NCBI RefSeq assembly: GCF_030499515.1
Contig: NZ_JASTWJ010000001.1
Span: 1,798,001-1,862,000 of the forward strand
From: Streptomyces sp. DT2A-34
GTDB lineage: Bacteria > Actinomycetota > Actinomycetes > Streptomycetales > Streptomycetaceae
Length of the DNA: 64,000 nt
Reading direction: 5' to 3'
A program made the translations under genes and the position numbers. Below, piece by piece: positions 55,709 to 63,497 of the stretch (position 1 is its first letter; each line of letters begins with the position of its first letter). The notes under the pieces are model-generated. The model saw only the letters and a program-made list of their open reading frames with translations. It was not told the DNA's origin and searched no databases.

Positions 55709-56704
55709 ATGAAGACTCCACCCCCCTCCTCCGCTTTCGCTCGCATCGCGGCCCTGACGGCCGCCGCCTGTCTGCTGCTGGCCGGTTGCTCCGCCGTCGG
55801 CGGGTCCGACGACGCGTCGGGGGCGGAGGCGGCGGGCACCTCGGGGATGAAGATCACCCTCATCACCCACGGCGGTGACGGTGACGCCTTCTGGGAACTC
55901 GTGCGGAAGGGTGCCGAGGTGGCGGCCGCCAAGGACGGCGTCGACCTGACCTACGCGCACGACGACGACCCGGCGGGCCAGGCCGAGCTGATGCGGGACG
56001 CGATCCGTGAGAAGGCCGACGGCATCGCGGTGACCCTGGCCAAGCCGTCGGCGATGGCGGGTCCGGTCGCCGAGGCGCGGGCCGCCGGCATACCCGTGGT
56101 CGGCCTCAACTCCGGTATGGACCAGTGGCGGTCCGCGGGGCTGCTGGGGTACTTCGGCCAGAACGAGAGCGTCGCGGGCACGGTCGTCGGCAACAGGCTC
56201 GACGGCCTCAAGGCCAAGCACGCCCTCTGTGTCATCCACGAGCGCGGCAACGTCGCCCTGGAGGCGCGCTGCGCCGGGGTGAAGAAGGGGTTCGGCGGCG
56301 AGACCGAGATGCTCTATGTGGAGGGCACCGACATGGACGCGGCGACCGCCGCCATCACGGACCGGCTGCGGCAGGACTCCAGCATCGACGAAGTGGTCAC
56401 GTTGGGCGCCCAGTTCGCGCTCGCGGCGGTCGACGCGGCCAAGAAGGCGGGCAGCGACGCCCGGGTCGCGACCTTCGACCTCAACAGCGACCTGGTCAAG
56501 GCCGTCAAGGACGGCGATGTTCAGTTCGCGGTGGACCAGCAGCCGTATCTCCAGGGCTATCTGGCCGTGGACTCGCTCTGGCTCTACAAGACCAACGGCA
56601 ACACCCTCGGCGGCGGCGAGGCGCCTGTGCTCACCGGTCCCGCGATCGTCTCGAAGGCCAATGTGTCATCGGTGACGAGGTTCGCGGCCAACGGGACGCG
56701 CTGA
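55709..56704 (+). CDS. Orphan sugar-binding lipoprotein (LacI-like periplasmic binding fold)
   Basis: 331 residues with a lipoprotein signal (lipobox LLAGCSAV near residue 27). The mature part is the ribose/rhamnose-binding type: KITLITHGGDGDAFWELVRKGAE (two motifs), PAGQAELMRDAIREKADGIAVTL and AARAAGIPVVGLNSG-like segments, VVTLGAQFALAAVDAAKKAG and DQQPYLQGYLAVDSLWLY. No permease or ATPase gene is adjacent, so it must work with a distant importer or as a sensor input. A complete conservon follows. ATG at 55709 with GAGG 13 bases upstream; the frame is open from 55586 but that is promoter. Confidence 0.85.
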   Translation: MKTPPPSSAFARIAALTAAACLLLAGCSAVGGSDDASGAEAAGTSGMKITLITHGGDGDAFWELVRKGAEVAAAKDGVDLTYAHDDDPAGQAELMRDAIREKADGIAVTLAKPSAMAGPVAEARAAGIPVVGLNSGMDQWRSAGLLGYFGQNESVAGTVVGNRLDGLKAKHALCVIHERGNVALEARCAGVKKGFGGETEMLYVEGTDMDAATAAITDRLRQDSSIDEVVTLGAQFALAAVDAAKKAGSDARVATFDLNSDLVKAVKDGDVQFAVDQQPYLQGYLAVDSLWLYKTNGNTLGGGEAPVLTGPAIVSKANVSSVTRFAANGTR

Positions 56705-56709
56705 GCGGA

Positions 56710-56726
56710 ACCGTTTGTACAACGGT
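56710..56726. promoter_or_regulatory. Short palindrome between binding protein and conservon
   Basis: ACCGTT-TGTAC-AACGGT, a 6-bp inverted repeat 6 bases after the binding-protein stop. It could be a weak terminator stem or an operator for the conservon. Confidence 0.35.
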
Positions 56727-56902
56727 GTCGCCAAAGATTCGGTCACTCACGGGCTGTACGGTCACTTGTGCGGATAACATCCTGCGCATCCCTTGTGCCG
56801 TACCGGACGCGTCGTCACCCCTCACGCTCGTCCCCCGCCTCCCCACCCCCCGCCGTTCCGTCTCCGCCGCCCACTCCCCCCACTGATCGCCCTAGGACGA
56901 CG

Positions 56903-59296
56903 ATGTCTCCGCAGACACGTGCCCGGCGCCGCCTCGGCTCCATACGTCTCTCCCTGATCCTCCTGGCACTGATCCCCAGCATCACCCTCGCCGCCATGTG
57001 GGGGGTGACGACGACGCAGATGTTCTCGGAGGGGCTGCGGCTGCGGGAGCAGACCGAGCTGAGCAGGTCGAGCGGCGCCATGGGCACCGACGCGACCCTC
57101 GCCCTGCAGCGGGAGCGCGGTCTGTCGGCCGCGTTCCTGGCCGGTCAGCGCGGTGCCCGGACCGCCCTCGACCAGCAGCGGCGGCAGACGGACGCGGCGA
57201 TCGCGAAGCTGGTCGGCCGGTCGGAGGCGATCGAGGACGCCCCGTACCGCATCGGCGACCGGATGTACTCCGTCATCGCGGGAGTCGGAAGCCTCGAGTA
57301 CTACCGGGACCAGGTCGACGACCTCACCGACATCTCCCCGCAGCAGGCACTCGGCCAGTACACCTCGATCATCGACGACCAGATCAACGCCTTCCGGGAG
57401 CTCTCCCAGGTCGACGACGGAAACCTCACCTCGCAGGCCGGCCCGCTCGTCATGCTGGAACAGGCGGCGGAGCTGGTCTCCCAGGAGGACGCGCTGCTCA
57501 CCCTCGCCTGGCCGTCCGGGGAGCTCGACGCGGAGGTACGGGCCCGGTTCACGGAACTGGTCAACGCACGCCGGTGGCTGCTCAAGGACCAGATCGTCCC
57601 CGCCCTGCGCGGCGATGTGAAGACCCAGACGGAGCGGATCCTCCAAGGGTCGGCGTGGCAGAACCTGGAGGTCATCGAGAACCAGGTGCTGGCGGCGCGC
57701 GCATCGGGCAGCGGCGAGGCCGTCCGCACGGTCCTGCCCGACGCCCAGAAGCAGTGGGCCGCAGCGATCGACACTCTCTCCGACCAGTACACCGCCCTGA
57801 TCCAGCAGCAGACCCGGGCCCTGCTCGACCGCACCGACGACCAAGCGCGCTCGCTGCTCATCAAGGCCGGCTCCCTGAGCGTGGGCGGCCTCGTCGCCGT
57901 ACTCGTGTGCGCCGTGATGTCCTGGCGCATCACGCGCTCCCTGTCCCGGCGCCTGCGCGGTCTGCGCGTGGCCACCCTCAGTCTGGCGGAGGAGCGGCTG
58001 CCGGACGTGGTCGCCCGACTCGACCGCGGTGAGAAGGTCGACGTGGAGCTGGCGACCCCGCCGCTGGACTACGGCCACGACGAACTCGGCCAGGTGGCCA
58101 AGGCGTTCAACACCGCGCAGCGCACCGCCGTGCACACCGCCGTCGAACTCGCCGACACCCGGCGCGGCTTCCAGAAGGTCATCCTCGGCATCGCCCGGCA
58201 GAGCCAGAACCTGGTCAACCTCCAGCTCACCAAACTCGACGCGCTGGAGCGCGCGCACCAGGACCCGGAGATCCTCAAGGGCCTGTACGAACTGGACTCC
58301 ACCGCCAGCCAGTTGCGCCGCTACGAGGAGAACCTCGTCATCATCAGCGGCGAGCGGCCCGGCCGCAGCTGGAGCGAGCCGGTCGCGCTGATCGACATCC
58401 TGCGCAGTGCCGTCGGCGAGGTCGCCGAGTACCAGCGGGTGGAGGTGTACACCGAGGAGGAGGTGCACGTCGCGCCGCCCGCGGTGGCGGACGTGATCCA
58501 TCTGCTGGCCGAGCTGATCGAGAACGCCACCCTGTACTCCCCCGCGCCGGCCCCGGTCGGGGTGCGGGCCGCGATGGTGGCCAAGGGCCTGGCCGTGGAG
58601 GTCGAGGACCGCGGGCTCGGCATGTCCGAGGAGGACTACGACTCCTTCAACGCCCAGTTGGCCGACCCCCCGCAGTTCGACGTGGTGGCGCTCGCCGACG
58701 ACCTGCGGCTCGGCATGTTCGTGATCGCCCAGCTCGCCCGCCGGCACGGCATCGCCGTCACCCTGCGCTCCTCGCCGTACGGCGGCACGACGGCGATCGT
58801 GCTGATCCCGCACGACATCGTGGTGCGGGATGTGCCCGCGCCGGACCGGGACGAGGTGGAGCACGCCGGGGCCGCCGAACCGGAGGAGCCCGTACGGGAG
58901 TCCCGCCCGGTCATCCCGGCCCGCACCGCGCCCGAGCGGACCGCCGCGCCCGCCGCCGGCCGTGACCGCCTCTCCCCGCTCCCCCGGCGCGTGCCGCAGA
59001 CCAGCCTGGCCGCCGAGCTGCGCGAGGAGGCTTCGGTCGCCGAAGAGGACGGGTACGCCGACGACTTCACCGCGGAACGAGCCGCCTCCTCGCTCGCCTG
59101 CTTCCAGCGGGGGACGTTCCAGGCCCGCGACGAAAGCGACCACGAGGCACCGGACGCGCCCGAGGCCGAGGACCAGCGGGCCCCGGCCGCTCGGGGGGCG
59201 TGTGACGACGGCCGCCACGAGGAGCCGCCCACAGCCGGCTCGGCCCGCTCCGCCTCCTCCCCCACGTCCTCCACCCCGTCCGCCGACCGCTCATGA
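56903..59296 (+). CDS. cvnA: Conservon sensor kinase-like protein with NIT domain
   Basis: 797-residue membrane protein. TM1 at about 16-38, extracellular nitrate/nitrite-sensing (NIT) domain at about 45-310 (RERGLSAAFLAGQRGARTALDQQR over two motifs), TM2 at about 325-345, then HAMP-like, helical and HATPase_c parts with ELIENATLYSPA (N box, near 530), EDRGLGMSEEDY (G1) and LGMFVIAQLARRHG (G2). There is no classical H-box His in the dimerisation helices (RGFQKVILGIARQSQNLVN). After about 640 a 150-residue Pro/Glu/Ala tail is disordered. It is the first gene of a four-gene conservon. ATG at 56903. The NIT domain probably binds a small anion. Confidence 0.9.
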   Translation: MSPQTRARRRLGSIRLSLILLALIPSITLAAMWGVTTTQMFSEGLRLREQTELSRSSGAMGTDATLALQRERGLSAAFLAGQRGARTALDQQRRQTDAAIAKLVGRSEAIEDAPYRIGDRMYSVIAGVGSLEYYRDQVDDLTDISPQQALGQYTSIIDDQINAFRELSQVDDGNLTSQAGPLVMLEQAAELVSQEDALLTLAWPSGELDAEVRARFTELVNARRWLLKDQIVPALRGDVKTQTERILQGSAWQNLEVIENQVLAARASGSGEAVRTVLPDAQKQWAAAIDTLSDQYTALIQQQTRALLDRTDDQARSLLIKAGSLSVGGLVAVLVCAVMSWRITRSLSRRLRGLRVATLSLAEERLPDVVARLDRGEKVDVELATPPLDYGHDELGQVAKAFNTAQRTAVHTAVELADTRRGFQKVILGIARQSQNLVNLQLTKLDALERAHQDPEILKGLYELDSTASQLRRYEENLVIISGERPGRSWSEPVALIDILRSAVGEVAEYQRVEVYTEEEVHVAPPAVADVIHLLAELIENATLYSPAPAPVGVRAAMVAKGLAVEVEDRGLGMSEEDYDSFNAQLADPPQFDVVALADDLRLGMFVIAQLARRHGIAVTLRSSPYGGTTAIVLIPHDIVVRDVPAPDRDEVEHAGAAEPEEPVRESRPVIPARTAPERTAAPAAGRDRLSPLPRRVPQTSLAAELREEASVAEEDGYADDFTAERAASSLACFQRGTFQARDESDHEAPDAPEAEDQRAPAARGACDDGRHEEPPTAGSARSASSPTSSTPSADRS

Positions 59297-59727
59297 AGGA
59301 CATCGCCATGACACGCCCCACCCCCGCCACGGACACCCAGCTCGACCAGTTGCTCACCGGACTCGTGGAGCGGGTCGCCGACGTCAACCACGCCGTCGTG
59401 CTCTCGGAGGACGGCCTGGTGGTCAGCAAGTCCACCGGCTTCCTGCGCGACGACGCCGAGCGACTGGCGGCGACCGCGTCCGGCCTGATGAGCCTCAGCA
59501 AGGGCGTCAGCATGGACTTCAGAGGCGGACCGGTGCGCCAGGCGCTGATCGAGATGGCCCACAGCTATCTGATCCTGACCTCCGCGGGCCCGGGCGCCCA
59601 TCTCGTCGTCCTCACCAACCAGGGCGCGGACGTCGGCGTGGTGGCGTACCAGATGAACATGCTGGTGAAGAAGATCGGCGAGCATCTGTCGGCGGCACCG
59701 CGGGCCCATGTCGGTCCTGGCGCGTGA
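59293..59727 (+). CDS. cvnB: Roadblock/LC7 domain protein of conservon
   Basis: 144-residue cytoplasmic protein. A roadblock/LC7 domain occupies residues 15-130 (LLTGLVERVADVNHAVVLSEDGLVV over two motifs; LAATASGLMSLSKGV; HLVVLTNQGADVGVVAYQMNMLV). In conservons this protein is thought to act as the partner regulating the GTPase. ATG at 59293 overlaps the sensor stop (ATGA); a second ATG at 59308 is possible. Overlap with the next gene is 20 bases. Confidence 0.92.
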   Translation: MKDIAMTRPTPATDTQLDQLLTGLVERVADVNHAVVLSEDGLVVSKSTGFLRDDAERLAATASGLMSLSKGVSMDFRGGPVRQALIEMAHSYLILTSAGPGAHLVVLTNQGADVGVVAYQMNMLVKKIGEHLSAAPRAHVGPGA

Positions 59728-60088
59728 GGTGAGCGGAGACGATTCGGCGGCCCGGCTGGTACGTCCCTTCACCCTCACCGGCGGCCGGACGCGGCCGAGC
59801 CGCACCGACTTCACGCTGATCACGACGGTGACGGCGGTGGATCCGCCGCCGGAGCGGGCGCCGCGGCCGCAGCCCGACCAGGCACGGATCCTGCGGCGCT
59901 GCGCCCGGCCGATCGCCGTCGCGGAGCTCGCGGCCCATCTCGACCTGCCGGTGAGCGTGGTCGCCATCATGCTCTGCGATCTGCTGGAGGCGGGCCTGAT
60001 CACCGTGCACCCGCCGCACCCCGTCACTCCTCGCACCCCGGACCTGGACCTGCTGCAGAAAGTGAGGGACGGCCTTGGCCGGCTCTGA
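59708..60088 (+). CDS. cvnC: DUF742 protein of conservon
   Basis: 126-residue cytoplasmic protein of the DUF742 family: LVRPFTLTGGRTRPS near residue 17, RCARPIAVAELAAHLDLPVSVV near 65 (two motifs) and DLLQKVRDGL at the end, with a winged-helix look. Its role is unsettled; it bridges the roadblock protein and the GTPase in these operons. ATG at 59708, 20 bases before the preceding stop. Confidence 0.9.
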   Translation: MSVLAREVSGDDSAARLVRPFTLTGGRTRPSRTDFTLITTVTAVDPPPERAPRPQPDQARILRRCARPIAVAELAAHLDLPVSVVAIMLCDLLEAGLITVHPPHPVTPRTPDLDLLQKVRDGLGRL

Positions 60089-60659
60089 CACCACCGCGGA
60101 GGCGGTCGCGCCGCCCGACACGGTCAAGATCCTCATCGCCGGCGGTTTCGGCGTCGGCAAGACCACCATGGTCGGGTCGGTCAGCGAGATCGCCCCGCTG
60201 CGTACCGAGGAGCCCCTGACCACGGCCGGTCTGGGCATCGACGACCTCAACGGCATCGAGGAGAAGCGGGCCACCACCGTGGCCCTGGACTTCGGCCGGA
60301 TCACCATCAGCCGGGAGCTGGTGCTGTATCTGTTCGGTACGCCCGGGCAGCAGCGGTTCTGGTTCATGTGGAACGACCTGGCGATCGGCGCGCTCGGGGC
60401 CGTCGTCCTGGTCGACGTCCGCCGGCCGGACTCCAGCTTCGCGGCACTCGACTTCTTCGAGCGCCGGGGCATCCCCTTCGTCGTCGGCGTCAACGGCTTC
60501 CACGGCGAACATCCCTATCCCGCCGAGGACATCCGGGACGCCCTCGCCCTCCCCGAGCATGTGCCGGTGCTGCTGTGCGACGCGCGGGAGCGCGAGTCGT
60601 GCCGGGACGTACTGATCGCCCTGATCGACCAGTTGATAGCGGCGGCGAAGACGGCGTAG
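60075..60659 (+). CDS. cvnD: Small Ras-like GTPase of conservon
   Basis: 194-residue GTP-binding protein (ATP/GTP-binding, MglA-like). Walker A GGFGVGKTTMVGSV near residue 24, switch region TTVALDFGRI near 68 and LFGTPGQQRFWFMW near 85 (the DxxG position reads GTPG). VGVNGF near 140 replaces NKxD. Start is TTG at 60075, preceded by GAGGGA and overlapping the previous gene by 14 bases. It is the output GTPase of the conservon, by analogy with Cvn9 of S. coelicolor. Confidence 0.9.
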   Translation: MAGSDTTAEAVAPPDTVKILIAGGFGVGKTTMVGSVSEIAPLRTEEPLTTAGLGIDDLNGIEEKRATTVALDFGRITISRELVLYLFGTPGQQRFWFMWNDLAIGALGAVVLVDVRRPDSSFAALDFFERRGIPFVVGVNGFHGEHPYPAEDIRDALALPEHVPVLLCDARERESCRDVLIALIDQLIAAAKTA

Positions 60660-60764
60660 CCGTTCACATCGAGCTCACAGGCGGATGGCGGGAATCCGCC
60701 AAGCGTGACAGGACGATTGACCCGTCGGCACCACCTCCCTACCTTCTGATCGATTAGCCGAACT

Positions 60765-60784
60765 TTGTTCGATATTTCGACAAC
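60765..60784. promoter_or_regulatory. Inverted repeat upstream of the GH43/AbfB gene
   Basis: TTGTTCGATATTTCGACAAC, near-symmetrical about its centre, 20 bases before the GH43 start codon. LacI-type repressors that control arabinoside or xyloside genes bind elements with TCGA and TTTCGA arms, so an operator is plausible. Confidence 0.55.
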
Positions 60785-60803
60785 ATACCTCCATGGAGCG
60801 CAC

Positions 60804-62192
60804 ATGACTGATGCCGCCCACCTCTCCCGCCGCCGCCTCCTCGGCATGGCCGCGACCCTTCCCGTCGCCGCCACCGGCGCGCTGGCCCTCGGCTCCGGGA
60901 CCGCCCACGCCGCCGACTCGGCGTACGTCATGTGCTACTTCACCGAGTCGACCAACCTCGGGGACGGCACCGACTACGGCCTCCACCTCGCCGTCAGCAC
61001 GGACGGCCTGCGCTGGATGCCGCTGAACCAGAACAACCCGGTGGTCACGCCCACCGAGGGGGCCGGCGGGCTGCGCGACCCGTTCATACTGCGCAAGCAG
61101 GACGGCACGTTCGTGGTGCTGGCCACCGACCTCAAGGGCACCGACTGGACCTACAACAGCCAGTACATCCACGTCTGGAACTCGACCGACCTGCGCACCT
61201 TCACCGGCTACCACCGGCTGAAGCTGCACGACATGGTCACCCACAGCTGGGCGCCGGAGGCCTTCTGGGACGCGGGCCGCGGCCAGTACGCGATCATCTA
61301 CTCGTCGGTGAACTCCAGCGGCCACAACGTGATCATGGTCAACTACACGACCGACTTCGTCACGGTCTCGGCGCCCCAGGTCTTCTTCGACCCCGGGTAC
61401 GACGTCATCGACGGCGACATGACGGTGGGCGCGAACGGCGTCAACTACCTCTACTTCAAGAGGAACGGGACGCTGGTGGGCGCGCGGTCCACCTCCCTGA
61501 ACCCGGGCAGCTTCACGCCCTTCACCTCGGGCGTGGCGCACGGCGGCACCGAGGCCCCGACCGTCGTCAAGTCCCTGACGTCCAGCACCTACTGGCTGTG
61601 GGGAGACACGTACACGCCCAACGGCGTCTTCTACGCCTGGCAGTCCACCGATCTGTCGGGGGGCACCTGGACCGCGCTCGACCAGCGGACGTACACCCAG
61701 CCGGTCAACTCCAAGCACTGCGGCATCACGACGATCACGACGACCCAGTACAACAACCTCGTCGCCAAGTGGGGCGCCCCCAGTTGGAACCGGCTGAAGT
61801 CGTACAACTACCCGGCCCGTTACGTCCGCCACTCCGGCTACGCCGGCCGTATCGACGAGTACCCCATCGAGCCCTACAAGGACTCGCTGTGGAAGCTGGT
61901 CCCGGGCCTCGCCGACTCCTCGGGCGTGTCCTTCCAGTCGGTCAACTACCCGACCCGCTATCTGCGGCACTACAGCTACGCCCTGCGCCTCGACGCGAAC
62001 GACGGCACGTCGACGTTCGCCGCGGACGCGACGTTCTACCGGACAGCCGGGCTCGCCGACTCCTCGTGGGCGTCGTTCCGCTCGTACAACAACCCGACGC
62101 GCTACATCAGGCACGCCGACTTCGCCCTGCGCATCGACCCGATCTCCACGGCCACCGAGCGCCAGGACGCCACCTTCCAGGTCGGCTACTGA
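60804..62192 (+). CDS. Secreted GH43-like enzyme with AbfB arabinose-binding domain
   Basis: 462 residues. Twin-arginine signal (LSRRRLLGMAATLP, cleavage after AHA near residue 36). Five-bladed GH43-like domain at about 38-320 (GLRDPFILRKQDGTF near 88 for the mid Asp, HSWAPEAFWD near 150 for the Glu, DVIDGDMTV near 206, CGITTI near 310). AbfB (CBM42-type) domain at about 325-462 with three RYVRH/RYLRH/RYIRH repeats. Such enzymes attack arabinan or arabinoxylan side chains. The order of catalytic residues suits GH43 but the base Asp at the N-terminus is not clear. Start ATG at 60804 with GGAG upstream. Confidence 0.85.
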   Translation: MTDAAHLSRRRLLGMAATLPVAATGALALGSGTAHAADSAYVMCYFTESTNLGDGTDYGLHLAVSTDGLRWMPLNQNNPVVTPTEGAGGLRDPFILRKQDGTFVVLATDLKGTDWTYNSQYIHVWNSTDLRTFTGYHRLKLHDMVTHSWAPEAFWDAGRGQYAIIYSSVNSSGHNVIMVNYTTDFVTVSAPQVFFDPGYDVIDGDMTVGANGVNYLYFKRNGTLVGARSTSLNPGSFTPFTSGVAHGGTEAPTVVKSLTSSTYWLWGDTYTPNGVFYAWQSTDLSGGTWTALDQRTYTQPVNSKHCGITTITTTQYNNLVAKWGAPSWNRLKSYNYPARYVRHSGYAGRIDEYPIEPYKDSLWKLVPGLADSSGVSFQSVNYPTRYLRHYSYALRLDANDGTSTFAADATFYRTAGLADSSWASFRSYNNPTRYIRHADFALRIDPISTATERQDATFQVGY

Positions 62193-62200
62193 GCATCACA

Positions 62201-62234
62201 GCGGGGTTGTGACGAGAGCTCGTCACAACCCCGC
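62201..62234. terminator. Strong bidirectional terminator hairpin
   Basis: GCGGGGTTGTGACGAG (62201-62216) and its exact complement (62219-62234), only two bases apart, so the real stem is 14 or so bp with a 6-base loop. It separates the convergent GH43 and ProX-type genes. No T-run, as usual in Streptomyces. Confidence 0.85.
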
Positions 62235-62250
62235 GTGAGCCTGCCGGAGG

Positions 62251-63204
62251 TCAGTCGAGACCGGCCGACTTCAGCCAGGCCTTGGCCACGTCCAGCGGGT
62301 CCTTGTTCTCCAGCTGGACCTGGGAGTCCAGGTCCAGGAGCGTCTTGGTGTCCAGCTTGGCCGAGACGGCGTTGAGCGCCTCGACGCCCTCCTGGGAGAC
62401 GCCGCTCTTGTAGACGAGCGGGGTCACGTTGGCGAAGCCGAAGAGGTTCTTCGGATCCTTGAGGACGACGAAGCCCTCCTTGGTGATCGTCGGGTCCGTG
62501 GTGAAGATGTCCGCGGCCTGCACGGTGTTCTTCGTCAGCGCCGCCTGGGTCAGCGGGCCGCCCGCGTCCAGCGCCTTGAAGGACTTGAACTTCAGGCCGT
62601 ACTCGGACTCCAGGCCCTTCAGGCCCTGCTGCCGGGTCTGGAACTCGGGCGAACCGCCGATCACCAGCTCCGGGGCGATGTCCTTGAGGTCCTCCAGGCT
62701 GGACTCGGCGGTCAGCTTGTACTTCTTCGCCGTCTCGGCGTTGATGCTGACGGAGTCCTTGTCCTCGGCCGGCGAGGACTCCAGCAGCGTCAGCTTCGCG
62801 TCCAGCTTGGCCTTCACCGCGGCGTTCACGGCGTCGGCCGACTTCTGCTCCGCCTTCGGGTCGAGGTAGGCGAGCAGCGAGCCGTTGTACTCGGGCAGGA
62901 CCGTGACGGAGCCGTTCTTCAGCAGGCCGTAGGTCGTCTCGCGGCTGCCGATGTTGGGCTTGTAGGTGACCTTGATGCCCTTGGCCTTCAGGGCCTCGCC
63001 GTAGATGTCGGCGAGCAGGATGCTCTCGGCGAAGTTGTTCGAGCCGACGACCACGGTGTCGCCGCCGGCTCCGTCCTCGGCGAGCGGGTCGGACTTGTCG
63101 GAGGAGGAACATCCCGCCAGCAGCGCCGCCGTGGCGGCGAGCGCGACGGCGGCCGCGCCGGGATGGTTCCTGAGGGACCTGCTGCGTGGGGCGGTGAGAG
63201 TCAC
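62251..63204 (-). CDS. Glycine betaine/choline-type ABC binding lipoprotein (ProX/OpuAC)
   Basis: 317-residue lipoprotein with lipobox LLAGCSSSD near residue 33. The mature part is OpuAC-type: VVVGSNNFAESILLADIYGEAL near 50 (two motifs), YKPNIGSRETTYGLLKNG near 85, PEYNGSLLAYLD near 107 and DAGGPLTQAALTKNTVQAADIF near 205. These proteins bind glycine betaine, choline or related quaternary amines for osmoprotection. The start chosen is GTG at 63204 (VTLTAPRSRSLRNH), since the frame upstream is not signal-like. No OpuA permease or ATPase is adjacent within the window. It converges with the GH43 gene. Confidence 0.88.
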   Translation of the reverse strand: MTLTAPRSRSLRNHPGAAAVALAATAALLAGCSSSDKSDPLAEDGAGGDTVVVGSNNFAESILLADIYGEALKAKGIKVTYKPNIGSRETTYGLLKNGSVTVLPEYNGSLLAYLDPKAEQKSADAVNAAVKAKLDAKLTLLESSPAEDKDSVSINAETAKKYKLTAESSLEDLKDIAPELVIGGSPEFQTRQQGLKGLESEYGLKFKSFKALDAGGPLTQAALTKNTVQAADIFTTDPTITKEGFVVLKDPKNLFGFANVTPLVYKSGVSQEGVEALNAVSAKLDTKTLLDLDSQVQLENKDPLDVAKAWLKSAGLD

Positions 63205-63497
63205 GATTCCCGTTCCGGATTCAGGGGATTGTGGTGCGCAAAGAACGCTCTCCACTGATCCAATCCAGCCGCATCTTGGTCAGTCAAGAGCAGCCCGGTC
63301 ACGATTGGCCCCGGAAAACGGGTAGTTGTGGGCCGATGCGAGGGCGGGGCGGTTGAGGCACGGGGTGTTGTAACGGATTATTGATGTCCAGTTTCGGTCA
63401 TGACCAGCAAGAGACTGTAGTCTCCCCGAAATTGACCTGCTCAACACCGGTCACGTGAAGCCTTCGCGCGCCGTGTGACGCCACGAAGGAGGCACGT
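63205..63497. other. Divergent intergenic region
   Basis: About 290 bases between the ProX-type gene and the second sensor gene, with AT-richer stretches near 63371-63425 that probably hold promoters. I see no repeat or RNA element in it. Confidence 0.5.

Noticed and set aside
56822..59218. 798-codon minus-strand ORF opposite the conservon sensor
   Set aside because: Shadow of the sensor gene, with Gln/Leu/Gly/Val-rich composition and no domain.
61800..62104. In-frame TTA codons in other genes, for example GH43 (cgttac) and glgX (cgttac)
   Set aside because: In each case checked the TTA triplet spans two codons and is not read as leucine. Only the codon at 26430-26432 is in frame.
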